A stretch of DNA of 64,000 nucleotides from positions 477,203 through 541,202 of the forward strand of contig JACTAT010000290.1 in the NCBI GenBank assembly GCA_014526335.1, written 5' to 3'. Position 1 is the stretch's first letter. Every line of letters starts with the position of its first letter. The DNA is from Chrysaora quinquecirrha. Lineage: Eukaryota > Cnidaria > Scyphozoa > Semaeostomeae > Pelagiidae. A program made the translations under genes and the position numbers. A model generated the notes under the pieces. It was not told the origin of the DNA, did no database searches, and worked only from the letters and a program-made list of their open reading frames with translations. Positions 1 to 14,300 of this stretch are shown here, in pieces.

Positions 1-230
1 CCGATTGCTTTGTAAATATATCGAGTCACTCCAATTTATAAGGACGGGGGATGGATCTTAGACAACTAATTATCGACCTATTTATGTCCTTCTCATAATT
101 TCAGAGCTCCGTGAAAAACTGGTCTTTAACCAGGTGTACGTATACCTTAACAGAAACCATCTTCTTTACGACAGTCAGTCTGGATTTAGAGAATCCTACT
201 CCACAGTACCATGTTTACTTATAAATATAT
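1..230 (+). pseudogene. LINE reverse transcriptase fragment, degenerate
   Basis: Conceptual translation gives a run reading VTPIYKDGG, then NYRPI-like and SVLPII-like sequence, then SQSGFR. This is the conserved front of the fingers/palm of jockey/CR1/RTE-type non-LTR reverse transcriptases. Frame changes around 50-70 are needed to follow it, so it is broken. It starts outside the window and no other LINE domain follows. It lies downstream of the last recognised exon of the minus-strand kringle gene. Confidence 0.65.
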
Positions 231-919
231 GATTGGTACAAGATGTTTGAAACTGGAGACTATTTTGAACGAATACCTGAATCTCCAAAGTTAATTTTAA
301 AATTTTTTTCTGTGTTATAAGTGATTTGTTGTTTTGCAGTAAAAATAAGAGTGAAATAAAAGTTTACTCGTTTTTGTTTGTCCGTTTTTCTTTTTTATTG
401 TCTTTGTGAAAACTTGCGAAATTCAAAATTTTTAAGTCAGGCATAGAATAGCCCGACATGATCCTTTCCCATATCTCGGGTTGGCCAAAAAATAGCCCTT
501 CCACAATAGAAATAATTAACAGTTAATCCCTGTGGCAGAATCTGCTCTCTATGCAGGTAAAAAAATTTCTCTTTTCTTTTGTACCATGCTCGTTACGCAT
601 GCATTTCTTACAACAAACTTCTGAGTTTGCATTAATTTTAGAAAAAAGCAGATAGTGTTTTCTTTTTCAAAGAGTGGTGTTTATGAAATTGAGGTCCACG
701 TTGTTGAAGATTTGCAACATTCTGCCATTGGAAAATTTTAAATTAATTATTTAGTAAGGGGGGGGGGGTATTTTTGTTGGCCCACCCGATAATAGTTATA
801 AAACTTAATTTATACAAACGCGACTTTATATTTTATGGATTATTATATCACTGCACATATTTTGTAAATCTCATAAATTCGGGTATGTCTTTTCATGGCC
901 ACGCATTTTAAGTAAACTT

Positions 920-1240
920 ATGCAAGGGTTGAAGTTTTCGTTAAAACTGGCATCTTTCCCTCATGCAAAAAAGACAAGAAGCTATCTGCATTGCAACGTA
1001 ATAGAACAATGCAGAATTGCTGTTTTTCATCCGTCTTGCAGCCCAGAGATTTTTAAGATGCAAAACATGTCAGAGTCAGACAAAGTGTCATTCTCTTGTT
1101 TTAACAAACATCTTATCAAAATAGGTCAGCTAGAGTTTGCAGAAAATTGCAACGAACATTGCTTTCTTATAATTGGAAGGGATAGATTGTCATTATTGGA
1201 ATCTGTCCACATCAAAGCGAAAAGGCCGACTCAATACTAA
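920..1240 (+). pseudogene. Penelope-like element, C-terminal endonuclease-tail fragment
   Basis: A 106-codon open frame whose last third (ENCNEH...LLESVHIKAKRP) matches the segment after the GIY-YIG domain in the other Penelope-like copies of this window (compare about 6000-6100 and 14040-14130, minus strand: AENY.E.CF...[11 protein letters not shown]). The first two thirds do not align, so this is a short relic and not a gene. The assignment rests only on internal comparison. Confidence 0.45.
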
Positions 1241-1392
1241 AAAAATGTATGTATGGTTTATGCTTGTTGTATTCATTGACCAATAATATCTTCTATTATT
1301 GTGATGCTCTTTTTTCGTTTTCGTTGCAGCGTCCTTAGACAACTACTTGTCTCCCCAATTTTCAGCAATTTCTGTTGCTTTCTAGCTGTTTG

Positions 1393-1720
1393 CTATTCCC
1401 AGATATCCATCCTTTTGCGCGATTTTGAAATAAAATTGGCCGTAGATGTTAGCAAATCAAATAGCTTGTGAGAATCCTCGGCATTTGCTGTGTTTCGAGA
1501 CATCACTAGATTTAGGCAATGGCCATAGCAACGAATGTAGACAGATTCCAGTGATACGTTTGATTTTCTGAATAGCAGACCTGAATGAACACCTGACATG
1601 TTTGATGCCCTATCGAAAGACTAGCGAACTATGTTTTTCATATGAAGCCCATCTTTCTCAAGCTGTGACTTTAAAGCTTCATGCAAATTCTTTGCAGTGG
1701 CTGATCCTTTGACCTGTTAC
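1393..1720 (-). pseudogene. hAT-type (ZMYM/DUF4371-like) transposase fragment
   Basis: Reading on the minus strand gives SFDRASNMSGVHSG, then VYIRCYGHCLNLV, then SHKLFDLLTSTANFI and a DIW ending. This is the pattern 'D.ASNM.G...G...C..H.LNL' that marks the RNase-H-like core of hAT/ZMYM-type transposases (the first catalytic Asp and the CxxH-LNL block). A stop codon lies just before SFDRASN, and both ends of the domain are missing. It is a dead copy near the 3' end of the kringle gene. Confidence 0.65.
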
Positions 1721-2043
1721 ACTTTTGAAATTTTGCTTTGAAGATTTTTAAATAGGCGCAAAACTCTGATCTAGAAGTTTTGGTCTATAATGTTTTGTTC
1801 AACATTTTTATTTCATTTAAATGTTCGTGAAATTTTCCAGTTCTAGTTTTGTTGCTCTTAGTTTTGGAAGTTTCAAAACTAATGAAAACGCTTTTTTATA
1901 CACAAAACAAAACATCAACAGTACTGGCCCTCACACGAACTTATATTTCAATTGGCAAAGTAATGCATAATGAAAATCTAGAATTTTTGCAAAATACTAA
2001 TAGGCTTCCCTTACATATGCTAGAAAAGAGTCATTATTGATCT

Positions 2044-2342
2044 CTACTTTGAAACAACTAACCTGTTTTCATATGTTTGGCAGTCAGGAATATCACAAAG
2101 TTCAGCACGGACATTTGCATCAGTCGTATAGCACCACGGTACATCCCCCCAAGTAGGGTTTCGACAATAGTTGTTTTCAAGTCCAGAGTCGGGGTACTTT
2201 TCAGGTGTGATATGGTAATGTTTATGAGGACTATGAGAGGTCCATGCCTGACAGGTCCTTCGAGACCTTGTTCTTGCAATTTTTCCGCGGTATTCTTTTC
2301 CCTTTCCAGTTTTTTTGCATTTGGTAACATCATCGATTAGTA
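2044..2342 (-). CDS. Exon 19: kringle domain 2 (possible last exon)
   Basis: Acceptor TTCTAG; phase 1 start fits exon 18. A complete six-cysteine kringle: VTKCK, TCQAW, NYCRNP, PWCYTTD and ELCDIPDC. Much of it is identical to kringle 1. Then either the frame stops at 2044-2046 after about 12 more codons (shown), or the conserved GTTAGT donor at 2057-2062 is used, as in kringle 1, and the gene continues beyond the window. If that donor is used the exon ends in phase 2, unlike kringle 1 (phase 1). Confidence 0.8.
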
Positions 2343-5300
2343 CTAGAAGATAACAAAATAACTCTGTGTAAGCATTTTCTGCTCTCATTTACGATTTCAA
2401 TCAAAACTAACACGATGTAGATGTGAATACACATATATTACTTTAACCTAATCTTAGCAGTGTGAGTCGTAGTCTAGAATAGCTAGAGTTATGAAATTTT
2501 GATCAGATAAGTGAATAGCAAAGATTTTCTAAGTTTGATCGTCGTATTTAATTGAATGCAGTCCTTATGCCGTTTCGCCTAAATTGTTTATCTATGAAAA
2601 AAATGTTGATTTCTTTGAAATTGTGTGTTGTGGAGATATTCGCTTACCTCGGATCTCAGACAAAGACACATCTTTATTATCAAACTGCACAGAATTTGAG
2701 TTTATCATTGCAGAAATATGATTTATCACTAAGTTACCGTTGCATGGTGAATTAAACACCGGCAAATGCTCAACGCTACAATTTTTGAAACTAATTACAC
2801 TGGAGTTAACCCCAGGTGTCTCCTTGCCATTTCAGAACATTCTCACGTCGGGGAAACACCAATGTGAGAAGGGTCAAAGAAAAAGTAACCTACCTCTATT
2901 TCGGCAACCCGTGCTGGAAAGATCTCCTTCTGCAACATTTATGTACACTGTCTTTTCCTTAGTCTGTACATAATATTTTGTTTTTGATCCATCCGGAGGC
3001 ATATAGATCAGATTCTGACCAGAATGTGTTAAATGTACATGAATAACTTTTTGATTTGAAAACAGACCTTCTCCATATACTTCTATAAATACCTGAAAAT
3101 AAAAAAGAATTTTTTAACTAGGAAACGTCTGTAGTGTCCAGGCAGGGTTTCAAAAAGTGTGTTGTGTTGCAACTAGGTATGTTGACTTGATGGGAACATA
3201 ACATTGGCTGAATAGACAATTAAATCAGGTTCAAACAGATTTTCTTCATATGTCGTCAGAAACGACGGAGAGCTTGATGACATTAACGCACAGATTTTAA
3301 AGAAAGGTTTTTTAAATAGTTGTCTTTATTTCCAGATTCGAAGACATGCCGTGGGAAAAAGTAAGTAGATTTCCCATTTCTTAATTCTGAGATATGACAA
3401 TTCATTTATGTTCTTACGTTAGTTATCTTCCCAATATAAGTTGTTTCTTTATTGCACATGTTGCATGAAAAGAAGCCAACGACGTTTTTTCTTTTAACAG
3501 ATATTCTTGATTTGATATTCCAGGTAGTTTTATTTGCAATTTGAAATGATGAAACGGGTTGAAGATATAGTTTGTATAGTCTATGCGTTTATGTCATTGA
3601 GCTCTCTGTCGTTGCCGACGACATATGAAGAAAATTTGATTCACTCTGGGCACGTCAACGTTTTATTACATTTTCAGAATTTTTTATATCTGTCCTTGTT
3701 AGTACATACTATAAGTATCGTAGCATTTATTTTGAAAGTCACACCTTTATGATAGCGTTAGTTTGAAAGACCTTTGCGTGAAAAAAGTTATTAAGAATAT
3801 AATTGTGCTGAAATCGTTCTCTGTTTTATTTGCTTGCATCCAAATCTTTTTAGTGTCTATTTATTGTCAGTCTTCTTACCTATACATACATAGAAACAGT
3901 TATATATACAAATATACATACATACAAACAGTCCTGTTATACAAATATATAGATACAGATTGAGTCATTAGAAAACAGGTTGAAATGGAGGTCAATGAAG
4001 GAAGGAGCCTTTAAAGTTCTTCTTAGGGGGAGTGAGGGCGTTTGTATATTTTAGCCTGGGAGAAATTAGTTATATGTCAATCAACCCATCTCTTATAGCG
4101 TTGTACTAACCAATGTGGGCGTTCTTATATCCCCTCTTTTGCACAGATAAATGCAAAAATAAGTCCCGAAGTTTACAAACTCTTCCCCACATCTTTCTAC
4201 GTGACATTCCTTCTCTAACATCAGCTCAAGCTCTGCAGTTTGAATATGTGCATTACTGGCCGGAAATATGTTATGCAGGCGAAACAGGGCGCTGCGTCAA
4301 AAGACGACTGTTCCTTTTTTAAGCTGTGATAAAATAGAAAACAATATTGATTCAATTACACAACCGCAGTCATCAGAAATAGTTCGCAGTAATGTGAGTG
4401 TACCAATATTTTGGTTCAATTTAACTTTCTGGCTCTAACCAGTTGCGTGATACGAGGTTGGGGCAGTGCTAAATTGGCCAGCCTCCTGTCTGAAGATACC
4501 CAGAATGCCCGGTCCTTGCGATAACACTAGCTCTAGTGTCTGTTAGCTCAGTGATGTTGGGTATTCAGTGCCAGCCCAAGTAGTCTCACACAAAGGCTCC
4601 TTAGTTAATGCACGCTGAGGTCCAACTGACTGACCCTAGAGACACCATAAAAATAACTTAAAAAGGATATTTCTTTCGAAAGAACTAAAACAAAAAGGTC
4701 AGCCTCTATAAATATACGAATCAGACTCTAGGAGAGAAAAAGGTTCGCAAAAAGAGAATCAAATAAAATACTAGAATATTTTGTACCTTGGTCTTCTTTT
4801 TATATCGTTAATCATTAATCGTTTATTATGCATAGAACTCACTTTTTCAAGGCGTAGATTTACACACTCTTTGGGAGTAGAACAAACGCCATCCTTTGTA
4901 ATGGCAAAACTTCCCATGCCATTTGCTTTGATGTCTTCAAATAGCTTAAAAGATATTATGATATTGATTTTCGTAAAATTATACTTTCAAGACATAGAAA
5001 ATATCACTTGCAACTCCGTACAACAGACTGCAACGTGAAGGAAAAAAAGCCAATCAAGGAGTCTGTGATGCTACAATTGAGGGAATTGTTTGGCAGAGAT
5101 TCTGGATTATATCAAAGATTGATGCGATTGCTCTGGTTTTATTCCTGTTTTTAAACTTCGAGATATCAAATCTTTGTATTGTGTGCGATTGAAAAAATAT
5201 GGTATGTTATTGGGAATTAGTACCGTGACAATAACTCACATAAGATGAAATTTAAAAGACAAAATTCGGAAATGTTACAAACTCGGAATTGAAAGCCTAC

Positions 5301-8300
5301 AGAAGTATTAACCCTCAAGATAACTCTAACCACCACAATTCCAATACTGACGTTAGAAAAATAGATTCCCCATTTATATTAGTCTAATGGAAAGCTTTAA
5401 ATAGTTCCAGAATTAAAAGAAAAGAAAAAAGACCGAGATGTGCAATAAATAGAATGCAATAAATAGGAAAGAAACCACATTTCTCATTGCCCGATGATGG
5501 TAGACGGATCTCTCCCGAAACGTTGCCCTACTTAATATCAAAGGCTTGTTTGAAAAGTGGTGACTATCATGTCTAGTACCGTGACCGAGATGTGACTGTT
5601 GAGACCAGAAGCCTGACGCACCGATTTTTCAAGCCTTTTTGTGAAATTAGTTGGTGAGCCAAATTTTGCCCCAAAGTTACCTTTTTACGCTTATTTGTGC
5701 AGTAAAGAATATTCGCAAATGAGGGAATAGATTTTGAGTTGTACAACACTTCCAAATTGTAATAAACAGAGGAAACATTTTCGGGCATGCTTAAAAGCAT
5801 TTTCTGTCTGACATTTCTCAGAGACACAATGTCAAGAACAGACCGAAACAATAAACTTAGGCAAAATTTATACCCAGATTTGGCTCCAAATGCACCAATC
5901 AGTAAGAAAAGCTGTATTTGCCTTTTTTTTAAACACCAATCAATTTTAGGAGGGAGAAAAAATGAAAATTAATTGAAGAGTCCAAGTAAGAAAACGAACT
6001 CTTTTCTACACAGAACCGGCTTTTTGAGTTTGATGTGGACAGATTCCAAAACGCTGAGAGCAATCCTCGTTGTATTTTTCCACACACTCTACGGGTGATC
6101 TATTAAATGTTATCCTTTGACAGAATCATGTTTTAGGGTGGGTTGTTGCCTAGAGTTGCTGGTGGTTGCCCCCTTTGCCGAATGTTGTGATTACGAATGT
6201 TGGTAGGAACACGTTGTTTTACCCTGTCTCCTAATCTCTGGGAAGTGCGGCCTACGTACCTGGCATCACACTAGCACGAAAATTGGTAAAAAACCAAAAC
6301 TGTCTGTGTGGTTGGCACGCAATGCTTTTGAATGGATGGCAAAACTTTCCGAGTGCTAATAATCAACCCAACCTAGGGTTGGCAGCAAATGAAAAGCTAA
6401 GTAATGGTCTTTTTAATTTGATCTTTGAATCTCAAAGAAACATTACCAAGCAACGGCGTTATCAAGTAAACAGGGCACTTTTGCTGATCGGACTTTTGTT
6501 GAGCCATAGAACCTGCGATTTTCTTGCGGAAAAAATTCGAAGTAACTGGGAGGCTGTTTTTATTTAAAATAGCCTTTATTTTGTCCAATTCCGAAACAAG
6601 CCAAGTTTTAGAGCAAATCATATTTGCCCGATAAACAAAAGTGTTAATTAGGTAAAGTCTCCTCTGTTCTTTTGACTAAAGGAATCCCAACGTATTTTGA
6701 GGCTACTAACGGTTGGTTTCCTATGTATACTCTTGACAAATCCAGTAGCAGTGCTTTCAACAAAAACGTCGAGAAACGGCAAGGGGTCGTTTTGTTTATC
6801 TCCCTTTCGAAAGAAAATTTTAAAGACGGATGCAAGGCGTTACGTTTTTGAAGGAAAACGTTACAGCCGTTCAAAACGCTTTCAAGTATGTCCGAAAATG
6901 CTTCTGCTTGTTATCGCAATGTTAATGAATATTCCATATAAGAAACCCTGACTTGTGTAGAGGTCTTGCTCCAATTTCCCGAGTCCAAAAATAGCACAAG
7001 GGGGCCTTATCAGTTGGGGTTCATATCGTATCCGTTTTAGCCTTTCAAACTGGTTTGGCGCTGCTATCATTAAATGCAAAATTGTTTCACCAACAACTCT
7101 CACTACACTGCTTGATCATTGCTTCTAATCTGTTTATTTTTCTATACACTGCTATACCAAAACTTTATCAAAACAGATTTAGCTTACCTTCTTGTGAGTT
7201 CGCGGTGTGAATATCCATAAATAGGTAGATTTTCCTGTTGTAGAATGTTTTGCCTGACAATTCCGCCATTTACATTGCAAGTTCTCCAGGTAGTTGTTTA
7301 CGTCTTTTAAATAAATATTTCCCGCAAAATAAGCCTCTGACGTCGCCTTTATTTGTCGTTTTCTCAATTCTGCAACTTTATTGAGAAGTTCTGGCTTCCA
7401 AAGGGTAATAAACCTGACATTGAAGTGATAAAAAATAACACATGATATCGTATATTAGTTAGTAATCACGATTTATTGAGCACGGAGCAAATTATTGAGT
7501 AACAATTTATCATCAATCATGAAATGAACACAAGTCAATAAGAAGTAGCGCTTGACTTGAAATTATTATAGTGGCTATTTATTATTTTTTAAAATTCAAA
7601 TTTGCCGTATGACAGATTAGAGCAGATCGCAACTTTTTAAAACTAAAGTCCTGGCTTCGGAACGCAAACCTTAAAATTTGTACTCTCTGCTTGGCACAAA
7701 ATGCCATAAGTGAAAAATTAGGTGAATTTTTTCAAAATCCCTTTTTCGGTAAAAATCTTCTTATCAAAAGAAAGGTCAGAGATTTCTTCTTCGGACAGGA
7801 GCAAAATTTAGTCAATTTCTGCAAGTTAATCCATCGAGTTATCATTGAATTTGCGCGCACGCGGATTAAGGATGAAAATTTGAGCTATTTTGACAAAAAT
7901 ATTTTCGTTGAAATCCAATGAATTATATACGCAGACTTTTCATATGCCCAAAATGATGAATAATGAATTTAAATAGCAAAGAAATTTCTTACTGAAAGGC
8001 CATTGACTTTTTGTATAAGGCACGAAGAACTCTTCGTTCGGTAGTTCTGAATGAATCTATCATTCTTTCCTTAAACAGAAGTCGTTATCTTTCCAGCGCG
8101 GGATTATAAACAGCAATATTACTTTCTCTTGTTGCTTCCTTGATGTCTGCAATTGTTGATGCTAATCTTTCTTTTTTAAATTGATATTGCTTAAGATTAA
8201 TATCATGTTGAATAGCAATTCCAATGATTTTAAGTCTACCGAATGAATAATCAAAGAAAGCGCCAATGGTTCCCTCTAATGTATCTCCTTGAAATCCTGA

Positions 8301-11300
8301 ATTCTCAATGAGGCATTTGAAACCAAGTAGCAAGTCATCTCTCTTTTCTAATGTCTGGACCTTCAACATAAAGATCTTTTTATATTTCAGCTCTTCAAAA
8401 AACATAAGACCCATAATAAATCATTTTGTTCATTGTTTTTTCCATTTGTAATGAAAAATCAATATTCATAGCAAAATTTCATTATATAGGAGAATGCGAG
8501 ATTTCAACTGGCTAGTAGATATTTAACTATGCACATGCACAATTATACTTTTATTACTATTTTACATGGATGCTTTCAGTCTTTTATTGTAATACTTTCA
8601 TTGCTATATTTCAGCTCTAAAAAGCACAATTATAAGTTATAAAGATAGACACTTTTTTTAAATATTTTGAAAATATGTATGCTTTTATTTAACGTTGCAA
8701 TTCAACAATGGCAACAAGAGTTTATTCATGGGTTGAGTTAGTTTTAGATTCAATTTATAAGCAAAATAAAACTTGGGTGTTCGAAATCCACGGCCCCAGC
8801 CTATGGGGCCCCTAATGTTTTTTAGCGATATTTCACGTCGAGGTCTCCAAATTTCATTTAAAGAAAGCAAAGAAGATGTTTTTACGACGAAAGAAAGCAG
8901 AAAGGCAATTCTTATACTTCTAGAATTAGCATCAAACTATATCTTTTTATGAGAAAACTTTTCTTAAAAAAACCTAGATCCAACTACTCCTTAAATTTAA
9001 GAAAATTACAGAACTACATCAGCCTAATTAAGAAACTGTTGATATTCCACGAGGGGCATTTAACCAATTAAATTTACATCAGTTTGTGTGAGAATCAACC
9101 CTAAGACGTGAATTGCCCCTTGATATTTCAAACTCCGTTTCGTACTAGAGTTTCATGATGTCAAGGCCTCAAAATTTTGTCAAAACAATCCACATATGAA
9201 GTTTTTATGTTAAAATCGTGCAGAAAGGCCATTTTTATATTGATGTTTCCTTACTATCACAGTATCAACCATTACCACGCATTCCCGAATCGCATATAAA
9301 GAACAATTTTTCATCCAGGGTACTTAATTTTTATTAACAATAATTGCTCCTGTCTTAACCATTGTTTCAACAAAAAGGCTCAATGTAAACCCTCGTAAGC
9401 CTAATACTAAACCAAAAGTTACTGAATGTACATGTTTTGCATTCTGTGAGGCGCGCGGTCACCACTAATCATTCCAGAGTTCGGTAATCTGAACACCAAG
9501 GAAGCTCAAGCTTCAAAAACAAAGCGCAGATTTGATTTATGGTGCAAATATTACAGTACAGATTTCGTAAACTATCGTGGAATGAAGAGACAAATGCACG
9601 CTTTTCAAAATTATATTTTCCACTTTAGATCTCTTTATGCAAGAGAATGAAGACCCTTCGATCGCTCGCGAAGCATTTTGAAAACAACTCAAGCTTTACC
9701 AGAGAAAATGTATCTAAAGCTTTACCAGAGAAAATGTATCTAAAGCGGTTTCGTATACAGTATGTCATTTTTCAGGTATACAGTAGATACAAAAACAGCA
9801 AAAAGGGTAAAGGAGATGACGAGGTAAAAGTTCCTGTCCAAAAATATGCTTGAAATGACTTGTTTCGTCTTTAAAACAGAGTTTGAATATCAAGGGGCAA
9901 TTCACCCCTAATCTCACACCCTGCTATAAATTCTATTGATTTCATGGACATCCCTTAGAAATCCATTTTTTCAACAGGAATCTTGTGAGCTGTTTTAATT
10001 AGATAAATTCCCCTTGTTGAATATCACCGGTTCCTTGATTATTTTTTTATGTTTTTCTATAAGTTAGTCCTCCTCTGTTTCCCGGAAACCACCCGAACTC
10101 TAGCGAAAATTCAGGTCACGTTCATTTTTGCAAGTGCTTGAGGTCACATGCTGCTGCACTGTGGAGGTAACATGATTGTGGTTCCAGAGGTGAATTTTTG
10201 GAAGGAAAAACCTTGTCTTGCCAATTAGGGCTTTATAGGGCTTTATACTCTAATTGTAATTAGGATTTTATTTTATTTTATTTTTGATTTGCAGGTCCAC
10301 ATCAGCCTTTGGCTGCCTGATATTTAACCTGCAGTAACAAATAATTTATATGATATGATATGATATGATATGTACTACTTGCTGTGTGTGTGTATAAGGC
10401 TGCAGGATTAAAGACTGCTAAGTTGTATCTTGTCTTTCCATGGCTTAACTGTACAAATGTTAGCCCGCATTGCGGGCGTAAGGTAAAAAGCTAGTAGTTC
10501 TATAATTTTAGGAGTGATAAAGATTTCTTATAAACATTTTTTCATAAAAAAGTGAACTTTGATGCTATTTGTACGCATGTAAAATGGCCTTTGTGCTTGT
10601 TGCAGCATAAAAACGCCTTCTTTGCTTTCCTTTAATGTAATTTAGAGGCCTTTTACATTAAATATCGCTAAAAATATAGGGGTCCTCCAGGATCCCGGGG
10701 GTTTCAAAATAAGAGCAGAGAGAGCAAGAGCCGTGGATATAGAACATCCATTGGGTATTTATTACTAAAGTTAATTTATATTTAATACATTAGACATTTA
10801 TAAAAGTTCTCAAGATTTAGTCCCACATGTACAAGAGTAATCAACTTGCAATGAGCATTTGAGTATCAAGTTTCAAGCTTCCGTCCCTCACTTCACGATT
10901 TTGCGAAAGCAGTCAATTGTATAAGTAGCAGCATAACCAACATTAGCCACAATTTTTATATCCATTTCCAACTGCAACAAGCTTCTCAACTTCTCGACAC
11001 CTGAATTGTTATGATGGTCACTGATATCACAGAATTTATTAATAAGTTTTGAGCATTGTCATTATTTATTAACAAGAAAATGCAATACTGTATATACAAT
11101 GAAAATGATCATTCCTTTTTTGTAAATTATTTTGCACTTAAGATGTTACAGTATCTCAAACTCTGTTTCGTTTTTTTTTAACAGATGCATATCCACATGT
11201 CAATATTAGTCAATTTTGTTCTTCTGTATAGACTATAGGAAAATGGACCTGCCAAGATTCAGAATTAAAAATCCACTAACTCAGATTTTTGTCCGTGCAT

Positions 11301-14300
11301 TTTTGATCACGAAGCAGCAACTATCTTTGAAAAAAATGTGCAAGAAATTTGTCTTTATCGCTCTTCTTGGGCTGATCGTTGTCATCTCCCAGTCATAGTC
11401 CCAGAGTTGAGTTGACGGTCTTAGCTTTGAGGTCCTTCACAAAAAGCTGCACAGAATCTACTGGATTTCTGATCCATAAGACATGGTTTTCAGCAAGCCA
11501 TAGTTAAATCCTTCTACTTAATGAAATTATCTTAAATTTTACCAATTTCAGTCTTCATTGAACTTTTTCCTCGAACTGCGGCTTCCACTTTCGTGACTTC
11601 CTTCAGCGTCGCGCAAGCGTAATGAGCACATCTCAGTGCCGAGGAATAATATATTCTTTGTGACAGGTTTTCGCAGAAAATTTTCAAAATTTGCAACTTT
11701 GAGAAGCTATAAAATCATTTTTAGCAAAGATACGCAAACTCTGTTTGCAGTTCTGGAATCAGCACGTTAAACTCTGATAGAAAAATATACAAAATACATG
11801 TCGATAATTTAGTGTTATAAGCACTTTGAGGACTTTGAGCACCTCCTGACCATGACCACTTTGCTTAAGCAGTACCTATGACTATGTACACGGATCGGTT
11901 TTCTGGTAATCATAAAAATCACCAGATTTGCTCAAAATTCTCCTCGTGTACATGGGGCCGTAATTTTACCATCAAAAAAGAATTTCTAGACGGCTCTTAA
12001 AATATTTAGCAGTGTATAGCTAATCAAAAGACTTTATATTTTACCTTCAGTAACTCGACAGTGGCCACTGATGGGATGTCTGAAATCTTGGCTTGAAATG
12101 GGTCGGCTGCTTTGAATGGTTTAACTTGCATCATTATTTCTGCAAACTTTTTCATTTCTTTAAATTTAGAGTAGCATTTTCGAGCGTCGGAAGACTCTTG
12201 TATTTTGTTATCTGCAAAATCCATTACCTAGAAGCAAATATGAAACGTCATGAAGTTCGATAACAGCTATTAAGACATCTGCTTGTCGCACCTTGTTAGC
12301 AATAATCAATTTCCATTTTCATCATTTATAGTAATTATGCTGTAATATATGTAATAAGATATGATGTCATATGTAATAATTATAACAAAAGAAGATATTA
12401 CAGCAGAAAAGCCGTTTAACCTAATACATCATGTATGAAGTCGCTTAAATATTGCAGTCATTAGTCTGTAGCTTTTCTGCAATAATTTATTGACTGCAGA
12501 GCTCTCAGCAGAATTAAGAGCAAATAGCAGATCAATTGGGCTGTCCTCATCTAATTTAAGTAATTTCCATAGAATTTTGCGCATAATTTATGTTTTCGTA
12601 TCATAGTAGATGTGCAATAAAGGTGGCATATACGGTAAAAGTTTCTCAGGTGTATTATCGCGTATAATACCATTATATTTTATCATCATGTTCCATCATG
12701 TTTTATCATGTTTAAGAACACAATCACCATCATGTTAATGCATATCTTCAGAATATATTGTCTACTTTCCACGATTTGACTTGAAAGTTTTCAAGTTGTC
12801 AAGGTTTTGATGACTGGAATAAGTGCTAATGTGAAAATTTTTTTGAAGAACTCATCAAAAAAAAGTAGAAAAGAAAATAATTAAATATATAACCATTTGT
12901 CATTGAACAAAATTTTGTAGCATGTGGAGGGATTTTCTATTACGGACGCATTGTGTCATTTTCCATTACGTCATTTTTTACAAAATTTTCGATCTCTCTC
13001 TCTCCGCCATCACGAATACGCTAGAATCAAAATTTTCAACTCATAACTAGATTTTTATCTTCCAACCTTGCATTGATGAACAAAGTTTGGTATTGTAACG
13101 CAATCTCCGAAAATATTTTTGATTTCAAGAAAAGGCGTCTTTTTCATTTTTGGTGCGCAATCTAGTCTGTTTTTTACTATTAATTATGATTTCGGATCTA
13201 TTTTTAGAATTATTCTTATATGAAATGGTACATCTTAAGGACTGCTACCTGTATGGTGATTTTCGTAAACATACACAAAGGAATGGCTATTCAACTGAGC
13301 GGGGTTAATCAGCACCTCTCCACCTTAGTCTTCTATTAGCTCAACAAGCCAAGTCTAGATAGGGTTAATACACAATGCAAACTCAGCTATACTCTCTGAT
13401 TGATGCCAATCCATATCTGATATAAACTCCGCCTGTTTCAAGCGTTTTTGTCTGTTTCTAAAGTTTACACTTTGAGTTCTGTCAGACGAGATGGCATTTG
13501 AGTCTTGCCATTTCTTAGAATTTCTTAATGAGGCAACTTCAAAATTAATTATTGTTAATTACCGACTATGTGATAGGCTTTGAAAAGATCCAGTAATATT
13601 GCTTCTGTCAAGATACCATTGCCTTTGCTTTTACGAATTTTGTTAATAAGGACGGTACTTGCTAGTTTTATTTGTCCGCTTAATGGGAAGCTGAATCTAT
13701 TTAATATCTCTGAGGAAATTACATAGTCTTTGAGTTGTACAAAATTTCAAAATTGCGATGAACAGCAGAATCATTTCCGGGCATACTTAAAAGCTTTTTT
13801 CGTCTGACACTCCCCAGAGTATGAACGTCAGAAACAGACCGAAACAATAGACTAAGGCGGAATTTATACCCAGATGCGGCTCGAAATGCACCAATCAGAA
13901 AGAACGAAAAGCTGAATTGGCATTGTGTTTTAAACACCAATCAGCTGGTCGGATACAGCGGGAAGACCAATAGATCAATTTGAAGAGTCCAAGTGAGAAA
14001 ACGAACTCTTTCTGTCTATACAGAACAGGCCTTTTGGTTTTGATGTAGACAGATTCCCAAACCCCTAAGTGAAATAAAGATCTTGCTTTGCCAATGATTG
14101 TGAAACAATTCTCGCTGTAATTTTCCGCACAAATTGGGTTATCGAGTAGATGCTGTCCTATGGCCTAATCATGTTTGAGACTAGGTAGACCAGGCTGAGC
14201 AGACTCGGGGAGCAACCCAACGGGGAACTTTGTCTGCATGAACTTTTCTAGTGCAAAATTTTATGCTGATTCCGAAAATCTTTGGTAAACGGGCGTCACC

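Noticed and set aside
2063..2342. Plasminogen- or ROR-type kringle gene
   Set aside because: No protease or kinase exons accompany the kringles; the surrounding exons are collagen-like and helical.
4430..4640. tRNA-derived SINE
   Set aside because: The stretch is GC-richer than its surroundings, but I see no convincing A and B boxes and no tail.
5573..5851. Stand-alone 92-codon gene
   Set aside because: It lies in the non-coding end of the degenerate Penelope-like element and is matched by the same region at 13719-13940.
6283..6567. Plus-strand genes at 6.3-6.95 kb
   Set aside because: They are antisense shadows of the minus-strand Penelope-like reverse transcriptase relic.
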